From Rubripirellula lacrimiformis (GTDB lineage Bacteria > Planctomycetota > Planctomycetia > Pirellulales > Pirellulaceae): DNA of 64,000 nucleotides. A program made the translations under genes and the position numbers. The stretch covers positions 1,860,001 through 1,924,000 of the forward strand of contig NZ_CP036525.1 in the NCBI RefSeq assembly GCF_007741535.1, written 5' to 3'. The first letter of the stretch is position 1. Each line of letters starts with the position of its first letter. Below are positions 26,742 to 35,770 of the stretch, one piece after another. The notes under the pieces were generated by a model that was not told the DNA's origin, did no database searches, and saw nothing but the letters and a program-made list of their open reading frames with translations.

Positions 26742-28058
26742 TTAGAACGTCAGGATGGTATCGACGCCGAAGGTGGTTTGGCGAGTTCCATCTTCCAGTC
26801 CGATGAACTGATCGTCATCCCAATCCCAGCGGATTTCAGGACGCACGGTCACGTTGGCGTGCGGCTTGTAGTTGGCACCTAGGGTCAAAGCGTACAGGTC
26901 GCTTTCGCCAACACCATTGGCTCCGAATCCAGCACCTTCAGCATTCCACCATTCGAAGCGAGCACCGACGGCCCAGCAATCGTTCAGTGTCTTGACCAAG
27001 TACTGGTTGATTCCGAAGCTTTCGCGAGCCAGGGCTCCGGCAGCATCTTCGGTGCTCAGGATGTCGTTCTGGATGATGTACTGCAAGCTGTCGGTGACGG
27101 CGTAGTCAGCGACGATCGAGTGCATGTATCCAGTTTCAACACCGTTGAAACGGTTTTCGCCGAAACGACCAGCGGTCGCAGCGTAGGTCAACTGCAGCTT
27201 GTCGGTCAGACCCAGCGAGATCCCGCCCAAGTAGGCGTCGCCGTTGTCGTCGAAACCGCTGTCCCAACCCATGCTGTATCCACCCCAGACCGTAACGTCA
27301 TCGTTGACGTTGTAAGTCGCCAACGCACCGGTGTGCGTAAACGGCTCGCTGAAGTTGAACGTGTAGGCGTGGCTGTAGAAGAAGTTTCCGGTTGCACCGA
27401 CCACTTCATAACCAATGATGGTGTAGAAGTGACCCAGTTTCACCGACAGGTCACCGTAGCCAGCTTCGGCGTACAGTTGTGGCAACGCGTGTCCGTATTG
27501 GCCGCCGTTGTCCCAGCTGTTGTCCCAACCGCGTGGGTCAGTGCCGAAGGCCTGAGTGTTCGGGCCGTCGGTTCCATACAGGTAATCGATGCGACCACCG
27601 ATATCGAAACCGTTGCTGGTGTCGATCGACTTTTCAGCGAACAACCAAGCTTGTTGCAGCTGAAGGTGATCGGGGTAGGTGTTGAAAGCTGGCAGAGCTT
27701 TGTTGCTGTATCCCAATTGGACCCAGCCTCCGGCCGACCATCCACAATGTTCGCCGAACAAAGTGTAGGGGTCGCCCAAGCAGCAATCGTCGCAGTCCAG
27801 CAGTCCGCCCAAGGCGTTGCCGATTCCACATCCGGAATCGCAACCACAGGCTCCGTCGCAACCGCCGTCGCATCCATCGCTGCAACCGAGGTCACAGGAA
27901 GGAATCGCAGCTTCGCAGCCGCATGCTGGTTCGCCGCAATCACATGCAGCGTGACGGTGCGAGACGAGTTGAATTTCGTTGGTCTGATCGGCGAACACGT
28001 TGCCTGCGTAAGTTCCACAAGCAAGTGCGGCGACCAGCGCTAATTTACTAAGCTTCAT
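26742..28058 (-). CDS. Cysteine-rich outer membrane beta-barrel porin (paralogue 2)
   Basis: 438 residues, signal peptide MKLSKLALVAALACGTYAG. It has the same layout as the neighbouring porin: a Cys-rich N-terminal segment (~38-95; CDCGEPACGCEAA, CDGGCDGACGCDSGC) and then a beta-barrel with near-identical blocks (GGWVQLGYSNKALPAF, DYLYGTDGPNTQAFG, LGHFYTIIGYEVVGATGNFF, RPEIRWDWDDDQF), ending LTF. The tandem pair arose by duplication. The barrel part is much better conserved between the two than the Cys-rich part. Two palindromes lie upstream. Confidence 0.9.
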   Translation of the reverse strand: MKLSKLALVAALACGTYAGNVFADQTNEIQLVSHRHAACDCGEPACGCEAAIPSCDLGCSDGCDGGCDGACGCDSGCGIGNALGGLLDCDDCCLGDPYTLFGEHCGWSAGGWVQLGYSNKALPAFNTYPDHLQLQQAWLFAEKSIDTSNGFDIGGRIDYLYGTDGPNTQAFGTDPRGWDNSWDNGGQYGHALPQLYAEAGYGDLSVKLGHFYTIIGYEVVGATGNFFYSHAYTFNFSEPFTHTGALATYNVNDDVTVWGGYSMGWDSGFDDNGDAYLGGISLGLTDKLQLTYAATAGRFGENRFNGVETGYMHSIVADYAVTDSLQYIIQNDILSTEDAAGALARESFGINQYLVKTLNDCWAVGARFEWWNAEGAGFGANGVGESDLYALTLGANYKPHANVTVRPEIRWDWDDDQFIGLEDGTRQTTFGVDTILTF

Positions 28059-28115
28059 TGCTTTTAATCCCCAGAGATCCGTTTTGGGTGGCCGTCATGG
28101 CACATTGGCGTGGAT

Positions 28116-28139
28116 CCTTGCAATCGATCGATTGCAAGG
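28116..28139. promoter_or_regulatory. Perfect 24-bp palindrome upstream of porin gene
   Basis: CCTTGCAATCGA followed by its exact reverse complement, with no spacer, 58-81 bases upstream of the porin start. A dimeric regulator's operator is the likely reading. Confidence 0.6.
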
Positions 28140-28142
28140 GGT

Positions 28143-28160
28143 TGAGAGAACGCTCTCTCA
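28143..28160. promoter_or_regulatory. Second inverted repeat upstream of porin gene
   Basis: TGAGAGA, ACGC, TCTCTCA: seven perfect pairs, only three bases beyond the 24-bp palindrome. Confidence 0.5.
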
Positions 28161-28592
28161 GCCGGGTGATCGAATCCGCTGTCTTCCGCCCGAAGTGGCG
28201 TTCGACAATCCGAACCACGCGTTGTCTTCGAAAGTAGTCATCGGAACGCGATTGGGGTTTCGCCGCCGGAACCTCTAGAACAATTCACAGATGGCCGCTG
28301 CCCAGTGCAGCTCGTATCTGTCGTGACCATCATGCGGTTTGCTCCGTGCGCTCGGTTTGGGCAACGCGATCGCCTGGCGAAGAATCTGCGTGTTAGTCAA
28401 ACTGTTCGGGTTAGCTGGTCGGGCAATGGCAGTGGGCCGATGCCCAAACGCCTATTCCCCGTGCCCCAGCGTTTTTTTGCTCGAATCAACAGCCCTACCC
28501 GGCGGACACGGCATCCGTCAAACTGGGCGTTGCAGGCGATTGCCGATCGAGGCCGCCGCGGATCCACCTTCCGACCGATGTGACTGAAGCTC

Positions 28593-29642
28593 ATGGCGTT
28601 TTGGCGTTCCAAGAAATCAGAGACCACCCCGCCGCAGGATAACCCGGCCCCCAGTTCAGATGGCGCAGGCACTTCGGCGGTAGAACCAACCGCTTCGCAG
28701 CCCAGCGCGGCTGGTGCCGATGCCCCCGCCGGAGGCGTGTTCTCCCAAGTGCGAAAGGCGCTGACGAAAACTCGGCAAGCGCTCAATACCGATATCCGTG
28801 ACCTGTTCAAGAGCGAAGGCCGATTGGTCGACGACGAGTTCTTGCAGGAATTGTTTGCTCGGCTGATCCGCACCGACATGGGCGTCACCTCTGCCGAAGC
28901 GGTGCGGGATGACATCGGCAAACGATTTCGCGCTCGTGTGGTCCACCTCGATGACATCTTGGAATCGATCACTCAACAGACTCAGCAGATGCTGTCGCAG
29001 GAATCGACCGAGATTCAGTTTGCGGAATCGGGACCCACGGTGATTTTGGTCGTGGGAGTCAACGGCAGCGGCAAGACAACCTCGATCGGCAAACTGGCCT
29101 ACCATCTGCATTCGGCCGGACACAAAGTCGTGCTAGGGGCCGGCGATACGTTCCGCGCCGCCGCGGTCCAGCAGTTAACGGTCTGGGCAGGACGCATCGG
29201 ATGCGAAATCGTCACCGGTAAACACGAAGCCGATCCCGCTAGTGTGGCCTTTCAAACGGTCGAAAAGGCGGTCGAAATCGGCGCGGACGTCGCCATCATC
29301 GATACCGCGGGTCGGTTGCAAACGCAAACCAACCTGATGCAACAGTTGGATAAGATCCGACGTGTGATCGGCAAGAAGATCGAATCGGCGCCGCACGAAG
29401 TGTTGTTGGTCCTGGACGCCACGGCCGGCCAGAACGCGATCAGCCAAGCGCGCGGATTCAGCGACGCGGCCGGTTGCACAGGAATCGTGCTGGCCAAGCT
29501 AGATGGTTCGGCCAAGGGCGGCGTGATCGTGCCGATTCGTGAACAGTTCCAGTTGCCCGTCAAGTTCGTCGGTCTCGGCGAAGGCATCGAAGACATCGCT
29601 ACCTTCGATTCGGCTTCGTTCGCAAAAGCACTGTTCCAGTAA
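28593..29642 (+). CDS. ftsY: Signal recognition particle receptor FtsY
   Basis: 349 residues. An acidic/Pro/Ala-rich N-terminal A region (~1-45), N domain (~48-130) and GTPase G domain follow: GVNGSGKTTSIGKL (G1, ~152), GDTFRAAAVQQL, DTAGRLQTQTNLMQQL (G3), LDATAGQNA, LAKLDGSAKGG (G4 region) and GLGEGIEDI (closing loop). By family it docks SRP-ribosome complexes at the membrane for co-translational insertion. The C-terminus (FDSASFAKALFQ) is complete. Its TAA stop is followed in the same frame by a truncated miaE. Confidence 0.95.
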   Translation: MAFWRSKKSETTPPQDNPAPSSDGAGTSAVEPTASQPSAAGADAPAGGVFSQVRKALTKTRQALNTDIRDLFKSEGRLVDDEFLQELFARLIRTDMGVTSAEAVRDDIGKRFRARVVHLDDILESITQQTQQMLSQESTEIQFAESGPTVILVVGVNGSGKTTSIGKLAYHLHSAGHKVVLGAGDTFRAAAVQQLTVWAGRIGCEIVTGKHEADPASVAFQTVEKAVEIGADVAIIDTAGRLQTQTNLMQQLDKIRRVIGKKIESAPHEVLLVLDATAGQNAISQARGFSDAAGCTGIVLAKLDGSAKGGVIVPIREQFQLPVKFVGLGEGIEDIATFDSASFAKALFQ

Positions 29643-30062
29643 CCGATTCGAATCATCGAGGAAGAACTCGAGCACTTCGAAATGGTCTGGGATCTGTTGG
29701 ATCGACGCGGCATCGAATTCCGCCGGATTGCACCAGGCCCCTATGGCAAATCGTTGAGCGGGTTGATTCGTGTCCAAGAACCTGATCGCGCGGTCGACCG
29801 GCTGTTGGTTGCGTCATTGATCGAAGCCCGCAGCTGCGAGCGATTTCGATTGTTGTCCGAACATGTTGCCCAGTCGGATCCCGAATTGTCTGCTTTCTAT
29901 GGCGGGCTGTTCGAAAGCGAAGCCCGGCATCACACGACGTACGTGAAGTTGGCCGAAGATTTCGCACCGCGGGATGTGGTTCGCGATCGATTGGCCCAAC
30001 TGTCCAAAGACGAGGCGGCGATCATTGCCGAAGGATCCCCTTTGCCTCGGATGCACAGCTAG
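29643..30062 (+). pseudogene. miaE: 5'-truncated miaE (tRNA hydroxylase) remnant
   Basis: Directly after the ftsY stop, and in the same frame, an open frame of about 139 codons encodes IIEEELEHFEMVWDLLDRRG, then IEARSCERFRLLSEHV and FYGGLFESEARHHTTYVKLA. These match the second half of MiaE, the di-iron enzyme that hydroxylates ms2i6A in tRNA. The first ~65 residues, including the first metal-ligand Glu helix, are missing; the fragment starts at the conserved (R)EELEH block. The retained part has no stops and normal codon use, so the loss looks recent. Without the first ligands activity is unlikely. The first in-frame ATG is 29682. Confidence 0.75.
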
Positions 30063-30503
30063 CTGCTGCGTTTCACGCTTGGATACCCCGCTGGCGGACT
30101 CGCGGGGCAAAGTTTCACATTCGTCCCGGCAGCGCCCAGCGGTGGACGTGATCGCGCCGGACTCTGGTCACCCACCGCCGATTGGCGATTGCCGCGGTGG
30201 TTGGCATCGCTAGATTTCAAATGTCCGGCAGACGTTTGGATGTGTCCGGCGGGAACGGCAAGGTGCCCTCCCCCGCCCCGATCATCCAAACACTCCGGAA
30301 CCTTTCCACGACGGAAGCGGCGACGTGGGGGTGTGGTCTTGGGGTGGCAGATTCCTTTGGGAACCCGCCCAGACGATGTCTCACACCTGCGTCACTGATC
30401 GGATGATCCGATCTGCCAATTTGGTTTGTGTCTGACACCGCGCTGCAATCGATGGTCGATTTGGATCCTTCGGGTGCACCGCTATCGGAAGTTCCGGGAA
30501 AGG
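30063..30503. other. Gene-free gap
   Basis: 441 bases with no supported gene. An 18-base inverted repeat (GATCGGAT / ATCCGATC, 30397-30413) lies about 90 bases before the next gene and could be regulatory. Confidence 0.45.
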
Positions 30504-31577
30504 ATGATGGTTTCGATGTCGCAACCACTGAAGATTGCAATCGCTGTTTTGGTTTCTGTGGCCGCACTGCCCGCTGGTTCCCACGCAGGTGATCAAATCC
30601 AGTTTGACCTGCCATCGGTGGTCGCCGCCGGACCGGCGGAAACTTCGCCCGACGATCCAAGTTTGGTAACCGTCCAATTGCGATTGTCGTCGATGATCGT
30701 CAGTCCGACGGCACCAACGATTGATCAGTGGTTGGTCCGCTGCCAGCCTCGCGACGGCAATGTATCAATCGCCGACTATGCGCCGCGCACCGAAACGGCC
30801 AGCGATGTTGCTTCACCGATCCAAATCAAACAGGTCAAAGAGAAAACGTCGTCCTTGGGGATCGGCCCAAACGGAAGCTATGGACACGCCGTGACCGGAA
30901 ACGTCGGATCCGACTTGGGCGCCAAAGACATCAACACGATCGAGTTCCAACGACAGGCACCGGTTCAAGCCGTCACGGCCGCCGGCACGATCAATCGCGG
31001 ACGCGGCGTGTATTTCAAACTGCGTTGGACGTCCCAGCAGATTTTGGAAGGCGAAAAAGTCTTTCGCATCACCTTTGCTGTTCCGCCGTCTTGGCGAGGC
31101 AGTTTGATCGACGTGTCCGTCATCGCGCAAACCGAAAAGAAAACGTTCGGTGGACTGGATCACGAGATCCGCACGATCGGTGCAGCCAAGTTTGTCGTGG
31201 CCGCCTATCGGGCCGGAGACGAGGTCGCCGCGCATCATGCTTCGGAGATGGCGGCTGCTGAATTTCGACTCAAAGCGACTGCCCATGAATTGGTGCAACC
31301 GACCAGTTCAACCCGATCGTTGTCATCGATGTTGCGGCAGGTGGCGGTCAAGTTGGACCTGGACTCTAAGCGGCCCGACCATCGTTGGATGTCACGATTG
31401 TTGGTGGGGGCTGCGGATCCCCATCTGGATCGCGAGATCACTAAGTTGCCGATGGACGTTCGTTTGGCAGCGCTCGACTATGTCGAAACGCGAGACCGGT
31501 TCCTGCAGATGGGCTGGACCCATGGACGCACGGAAAATGTGGCTCGCGTGTCCGCATCGAAGCCCGCCATGCAGTGA
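30504..31577 (+). CDS. Exported protein of unknown function
   Basis: 357 residues if the ATG at 30504 is used; the ATGs at 30507 and 30516 are alternatives, with AAAGG just upstream of the first. Signal peptide (PLKIAIAVLVSVAALPAGSHA). The mature part is Ser/Thr-rich and beta-like up to ~230 (GVYFKLRWTSQQILEGEKVF), then helical (ATAHELVQPTSSTRSLSSML). No family recognised. Probably periplasmic. Confidence 0.78.
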   Translation: MMVSMSQPLKIAIAVLVSVAALPAGSHAGDQIQFDLPSVVAAGPAETSPDDPSLVTVQLRLSSMIVSPTAPTIDQWLVRCQPRDGNVSIADYAPRTETASDVASPIQIKQVKEKTSSLGIGPNGSYGHAVTGNVGSDLGAKDINTIEFQRQAPVQAVTAAGTINRGRGVYFKLRWTSQQILEGEKVFRITFAVPPSWRGSLIDVSVIAQTEKKTFGGLDHEIRTIGAAKFVVAAYRAGDEVAAHHASEMAAAEFRLKATAHELVQPTSSTRSLSSMLRQVAVKLDLDSKRPDHRWMSRLLVGAADPHLDREITKLPMDVRLAALDYVETRDRFLQMGWTHGRTENVARVSASKPAMQ

Positions 31578-31806
31578 ACGCGATCGAGTGAACGATTGGC
31601 TTTGAAAATGTCGATCAGTTCGCCGCCAGCCATGGTCCCCACGTTCAGCCGGGGCTATCGGCCTGCTGATTTAGTAACCCGACGCGTCAGCGAGGGATCC
31701 GATTCCGCGACGCGCTAGTGACTGCAACGCTGTTTTCTCGACAACGACTAAGTCGGCTGGCCGCTATCGCCCAAACGGATGACGGTTGTTTCCCAAACCT
31801 AACAGC

Positions 31807-32124
31807 CTAGTTATTGCTGAAACCTAGGGTCAGCATGGCGTCGCGGCCCAACGGGTTCTTCAAGAACTGATGATGGCATTCGGCGCACAGGTCGTAACGA
31901 CCTTCATGGCTCAACTGCGAATCAACAAGATCGCTGACGTCTTCGACCGATTCGTCGTGCAGGTTTTCCAGAAAGTCATTCAGTTCGTTCAGTTGGTCGA
32001 TGTCATCATCGATTTCAATGCTAGGGCCATCGATGGCGGACTGAATTTCAATGTGGACGATAAACCGATTCTGCTCGTCGGTGTCGATCTGGCGCTTACA
32101 ACGATCACAAGTGTAGTGGATCAT
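31807..32124 (-). CDS. Small zinc-ribbon-like hypothetical protein
   Basis: 105 residues. Two CxxC pairs, YTCDRCKR at the N-terminus and YDLCAECHHQF near residue 80, frame an acidic middle (IEIDDDIDQLNELNDFLENL). Four Cys in this arrangement suit a structural zinc site. Cytoplasmic, no further assignment possible. Flanked by gaps of 229 and 263 bases without other genes. Confidence 0.75.
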   Translation of the reverse strand: MIHYTCDRCKRQIDTDEQNRFIVHIEIQSAIDGPSIEIDDDIDQLNELNDFLENLHDESVEDVSDLVDSQLSHEGRYDLCAECHHQFLKNPLGRDAMLTLGFSNN

Positions 32125-32387
32125 CTGGCATGGGTTCCGACTGCGAGGATGACTCGCGACGCGATCGGCACGGTGCCCGATCGGATGAAAAGCGAATGTG
32201 TGGCGTCGTGAGTCACCTTCATGTTAGTGACGTGCGCGATGCACTGGCAAGGCAAATACCAATCAGTTTTTTGCGGGATCCCGAAAACGATTGACATCGC
32301 AGACGCCATCGCGCAGACGAAATAGCGGGAATGATCGCAGCGTGGCAGCTATCCCCGGCAACCGCGAAGGCCCCTGCCCTGCGACCT

Positions 32388-33203
32388 TCACGGTGTCTCG
32401 GGTTCGGTCGAATCCGCAGGCGGTGAGGCCGTCGTGGCGCGTCCAGTTCCCGTCAACAACGACAAAGGCGGCTTGATTTCAATCAACATGCCCGGCAGAA
32501 AATCGTTGGGCAGCGTATCGAGTTCCCGATCGTCTAGAATCTTGACGGCGAACCCACGCGCCGCAGCTTGTTCCTGCAGCCGTTGGATCGCCGGCACATA
32601 GCCGTAAGCCAGTAAACACCGGCCGCCCGGTTTTAGGTGTTTGGGCAATCCATCCAACAGCGAATCCATCAATGCGAAGCTCGGGTCGTAGAACGCATGG
32701 TCGACCGGCTGCGTGACCTGGCCGTCTTCCCAAGGTGGATTGGACAGGATCAGGTCAAACTTTTCGTCGTCTTGGATCACAGAGAACGCGCCCGGCGAAT
32801 CGGGGGGGACCTGCCGAACATCCAATTGGGATGTTGCCAAAAACGTTTCGGCCAACATCGCGACGTTGTATTTCGCGCAAGCCACGGCGGCCGGGTTGAT
32901 GTCGGTGGCGACAACGCTGGCAGCATCGTTCTGCAAACAGATGATCGAAATCAGTCCGGTACCAGTGCCGATTTCCAGAACATCACGACCCGAGGCAATC
33001 GAGTCGTCGATCAGCAGCCTGCGTAAGGAAACCGTATCGTCGGGTTCCCAGAAGACCGATTCGAACTGGACAATTTCGCCCGCCGCAAGGTCTTCCAGCG
33101 GCCAGGTCTGCAGGACGTTGTAAGAATAGTCCAGGTCTTCGCGATACTTGGTTCGGCAACCAAGTGAAACCATGACCAGAAACGCAATGCAGACCATTCG
33201 CAT
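32388..33203 (-). CDS. Putative lipoprotein with SAM-dependent methyltransferase domain
   Basis: 271 residues. The N-terminus MRMVCIAFLVMVSLGC looks like a short lipoprotein signal. After ~45 residues comes a class I methyltransferase domain: VLEIGTGTGLISIICL (motif I), ATDINPAAV (motif II) and ILSNPPW (motif IV, the NPPY/W form seen in PrmC/RsmC-type enzymes that modify N atoms of protein, RNA or DNA), then PGGRCLLAYGY. If the signal is real the domain faces the periplasm, where SAM is not expected; alternatively the N-terminus acts as an anchor or the true start lies downstream. Substrate unknown. Confidence 0.8.
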   Translation of the reverse strand: MRMVCIAFLVMVSLGCRTKYREDLDYSYNVLQTWPLEDLAAGEIVQFESVFWEPDDTVSLRRLLIDDSIASGRDVLEIGTGTGLISIICLQNDAASVVATDINPAAVACAKYNVAMLAETFLATSQLDVRQVPPDSPGAFSVIQDDEKFDLILSNPPWEDGQVTQPVDHAFYDPSFALMDSLLDGLPKHLKPGGRCLLAYGYVPAIQRLQEQAAARGFAVKILDDRELDTLPNDFLPGMLIEIKPPLSLLTGTGRATTASPPADSTEPETP

Positions 33204-33323
33204 CGATACACTCGCTTTTCACATGAACGTTCAACCAGGGGATCCCCCGGACCAGCGAAGCGGCGTGACCGCTTCAGCCCTGGTAGTCTAGCTGACAGTT
33301 TAGCGAGTGGTTTAGCGAGCGGT

Positions 33324-34661
33324 TTAGCGAACCTTGCAATCGAAACGCACGGTGACACTTTCGCCGACGCGAAGCTTGCCGTTCAGCTTCCAGATCAGTT
33401 GCATCGAAGCAGCCGAGTTGGCAACGGCAGAGAATTCAGCGTCGCCGCTGCAGGTTTGGCTGTCGACAACGTATTCCAAGCGAGTGGTCAGGTTGTCGGT
33501 CAACGTGACCTGTTCGACCGGCGAATCACCCACGTTGTCCACGCGGATCGCAAAGGACACCGTTTCGCCTGGTTTGGCGTCCGAGCGGTCCGCCAGTTTG
33601 ACGATCTGCAAACGTCCAGCGTCGGGGAAATCGTAGACGGTCAGGCCTTCGACGGTTTGGTCGCGGGTCAGCGTTGGTGCCTTCAAGTCTTCGATCGCAA
33701 CTTCGACCGATTCATCGATCGTCCAGGCGATAGCGGCTGCGGCATAACGTTCAAGAACAGCCTTCTGTTCGTCACGCAATTGTCCCAGTTGGTTCCATTT
33801 GACACCCGCCAAGATTGCCAACACGTCCACGTTCTGAACCGGCTGCATCACGCTTTCCACGGGCACCAAACGACTGCGGTCTCGCATCGCATCGATGCGG
33901 CGCGAAACGTCGGCATGACCAAGTTCGGTGGTTTCACCGATCACGACACCGCCTTCGTTGATCGCAATGCGACCTGCGCCGACGGGGCGATCGACCGTCG
34001 CCAGACCGATCGAATGGCCGCCTGCGACGGCCCCGGTGATCTTTCGCACCGATGCGAATCGTGGTGCATAAACACAGACACGATTGCTGGCGTTGGTTTC
34101 GATGTCACCGGCTTCGGTGGTGTAATGAACTACGGTGTCTTCGGCTTGCAGTCCACCAAAGGTATCGTCGCGACGGACAAACACGTCTCCGTGGGCGTCG
34201 CCGCCATCACATAGATACTCTTGTGGGTCAAAACCGGGCGGGCAAGGAAACGCGGGCATCCCGCAGCTTTGCGATCCGTCGATTTGCGCCGTTGGTCCGC
34301 AGGCTTGGCATCCGCAACCCATCGAACCGGCGACGCCCACGTTGTTGGGGGCGGTACAGGTGGCGCATGAATCGGCGGCGATGTCACCGATAAAGCCCAC
34401 TTGGCTGACCATCGGTGCGGCGTTTGGTCCGCCCGAAATCGGCGGCGCGGCGTTGGCTGGCGCTGTGTTGGCAGGCATCGCAGTGGCTGTGACGGACGTC
34501 GCTTGGATCGGCATCCGATACGGTGGTGATGCGGCACTGGGGTACGAAGCGACTTGATTTCCCGACGGCAGCGAGCCGCAGCCGGTCATCACGATGGATG
34601 CGGTCATCCCCAGGATCGTCTTGGCCATTTTCATGGTGTGGCTGTGGGAGATTCGTTTCAT
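33324..34661 (-). CDS. Lipoprotein with C-terminal DUF11-type domain
   Basis: 445 residues from ATG 34661, which overlaps the stop of the upstream gene (ATGA). The signal ends with TASIVMTGC, a lipobox-like site. A Pro/Ala-rich part and a Cys-containing stretch (CATCTAPNNVGVAGSMGCGC) follow. The last ~110 residues (LADRSDAKPGETVSFAIRVD, VTLTDNLTTRLEYV) are the immunoglobulin-like DUF11 domain of surface proteins. Third gene of an envelope operon with the two genes upstream. Probable structural cell-surface protein. Confidence 0.82.
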   Translation of the reverse strand: MKRISHSHTMKMAKTILGMTASIVMTGCGSLPSGNQVASYPSAASPPYRMPIQATSVTATAMPANTAPANAAPPISGGPNAAPMVSQVGFIGDIAADSCATCTAPNNVGVAGSMGCGCQACGPTAQIDGSQSCGMPAFPCPPGFDPQEYLCDGGDAHGDVFVRRDDTFGGLQAEDTVVHYTTEAGDIETNASNRVCVYAPRFASVRKITGAVAGGHSIGLATVDRPVGAGRIAINEGGVVIGETTELGHADVSRRIDAMRDRSRLVPVESVMQPVQNVDVLAILAGVKWNQLGQLRDEQKAVLERYAAAAIAWTIDESVEVAIEDLKAPTLTRDQTVEGLTVYDFPDAGRLQIVKLADRSDAKPGETVSFAIRVDNVGDSPVEQVTLTDNLTTRLEYVVDSQTCSGDAEFSAVANSAASMQLIWKLNGKLRVGESVTVRFDCKVR

Positions 34662-35626
34662 TGCCGGTTCACCGTTTCGGGAAAATCGTTCAACGTTTCC
34701 GAGGTCGCGTTGACTGTTTCGGGAGCGTAGATGGGAGCCCAAGCCGGGTAGCCAAAGAAGAACTGATGCAACAGTTCGGGTTGGCGTGGCGGGGCGACCG
34801 AGCCGATCCGGACGATCGCCAATGGGCGACCGAAGCGATCAGCGACTTCCAGTGCGTCTTGGAATTCGGAAACGTCGATCGGACGATTCGTGTTTCGTGT
34901 TTGTTCCATCGGCGTGGCCGATTGTGGATCTTCGAGGTAGATCACGCGGGTGACCATTTGTCCGCGCAGGGCCGCCAACAGATCCTCTTGATCAATCTGG
35001 ACCAAGATCGGGTGACGGGTTGCTAGGCCGGGTGGCGGATAGGTCCGGTCGATCAATTCGATCGTGGGGTACAGTTCGGCGCCCTCGTGGCCCGGGATGC
35101 GGCTGACCTGGAACCGATAGACTCCGCCGACCAGCAAACCGGCCTGCAGATTCGGGGTCGGTTCCAAGAACGCGCCGCTTTGTGCCAGCGAGATCTGACT
35201 GCCGTCGGGGCCGATGATCGAAACCGGCTGCATGTAGCCAGGGCACAGCGTGCGACCGGCATTGCGAGCGGCACCGACGTAGCCGGGCGGCATGTCGGCC
35301 GACAGGATTCGGTGACCACCGCTGGGTGGCAAAAATTGCGATGGGTCGGCTGCGGCAGCGCTGCGGCCGAGACACAACGTGGTGGCGACGCAAACCGCGA
35401 TGGCAATGACCGGAATACCGACGACCCCCAGGCCGTGGTGTTGGGGGCGCCGCGGTGGTAGCCGGACGATGGATGAATCGGCCGCTGGCCAACCGGCGTC
35501 TGGCAAGCTGGCGTCTGACAAACTGGCGTCTGACAAACTGGCCGCTGGCGAACCGGTGTCTGGCGAACCGGCGTTGGCAGGCATCGGGCGTCTTGGTTGC
35601 ATCAGTTGTTGGTCGTGGGTGTGCAT
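34658..35626 (-). CDS. Membrane-anchored surface protein, paralogous to the upstream lipoprotein
   Basis: 322 residues from ATG 35626; an upstream ATG at 35647 is possible, but starts further out would lie on the far side of the 35670-35707 hairpin. Pentapeptide-like repeats (SLSDASLSDASLPDA, from 15-bp DNA repeats at ~35488-35578) precede one membrane span (GVVGIPVIAIAVCVATTLC). The mature region shares a domain with the next gene upstream: GGVYRFQVSRIPGHEGAELY, PTIEL, VTRVIYLEDP and RPLAIVRIG. Function unknown, probably envelope structure. Confidence 0.8.
   Translation of the reverse strand: MHTHDQQLMQPRRPMPANAGSPDTGSPAASLSDASLSDASLPDAGWPAADSSIVRLPPRRPQHHGLGVVGIPVIAIAVCVATTLCLGRSAAAADPSQFLPPSGGHRILSADMPPGYVGAARNAGRTLCPGYMQPVSIIGPDGSQISLAQSGAFLEPTPNLQAGLLVGGVYRFQVSRIPGHEGAELYPTIELIDRTYPPPGLATRHPILVQIDQEDLLAALRGQMVTRVIYLEDPQSATPMEQTRNTNRPIDVSEFQDALEVADRFGRPLAIVRIGSVAPPRQPELLHQFFFGYPAWAPIYAPETVNATSETLNDFPETVNRQ
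35488..35578. repeat. 15-bp in-frame tandem repeats
   Basis: Two exact copies of CTGGCGTCTGACAAA and several degenerate copies on either side, encoding a five-residue motif near the N-terminus of the 34658-35626 protein. Confidence 0.75.
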
Positions 35627-35669
35627 CGGACCGACCTGCTTCGCCATGAAAAATGTAGAGTTACCGAAG

Positions 35670-35714
35670 AAACGCGGCGAGCCGCTGGGTGCAAACTCGC
35701 CGCGTTTCGTTTTT
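35670..35714. terminator. Hairpin between two operon genes
   Basis: AAACGCGGCGAG pairs perfectly with CTCGCCGCGTTT (12 bp). A T-run follows on the plus strand only (CGTTTTT), but no plus-strand gene ends here. It lies downstream of the minus-strand lipoprotein gene, so it may attenuate that transcript. It also argues against starts beyond 35650 for the next gene. Confidence 0.55.
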
Positions 35715-35770
35715 CCGTGTGTCAACCGAACGCGGGGTTCGGCTGACGCTTTCAAGCACTCGGCGATCGA

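Larger units (their letters stand above)
28059..28592. other. Divergent region between porin and ftsY
   Basis: 534 bases; holds the two adjacent palindromes at 28116-28160. The ftsY side shows no structure I can support. Confidence 0.55.
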
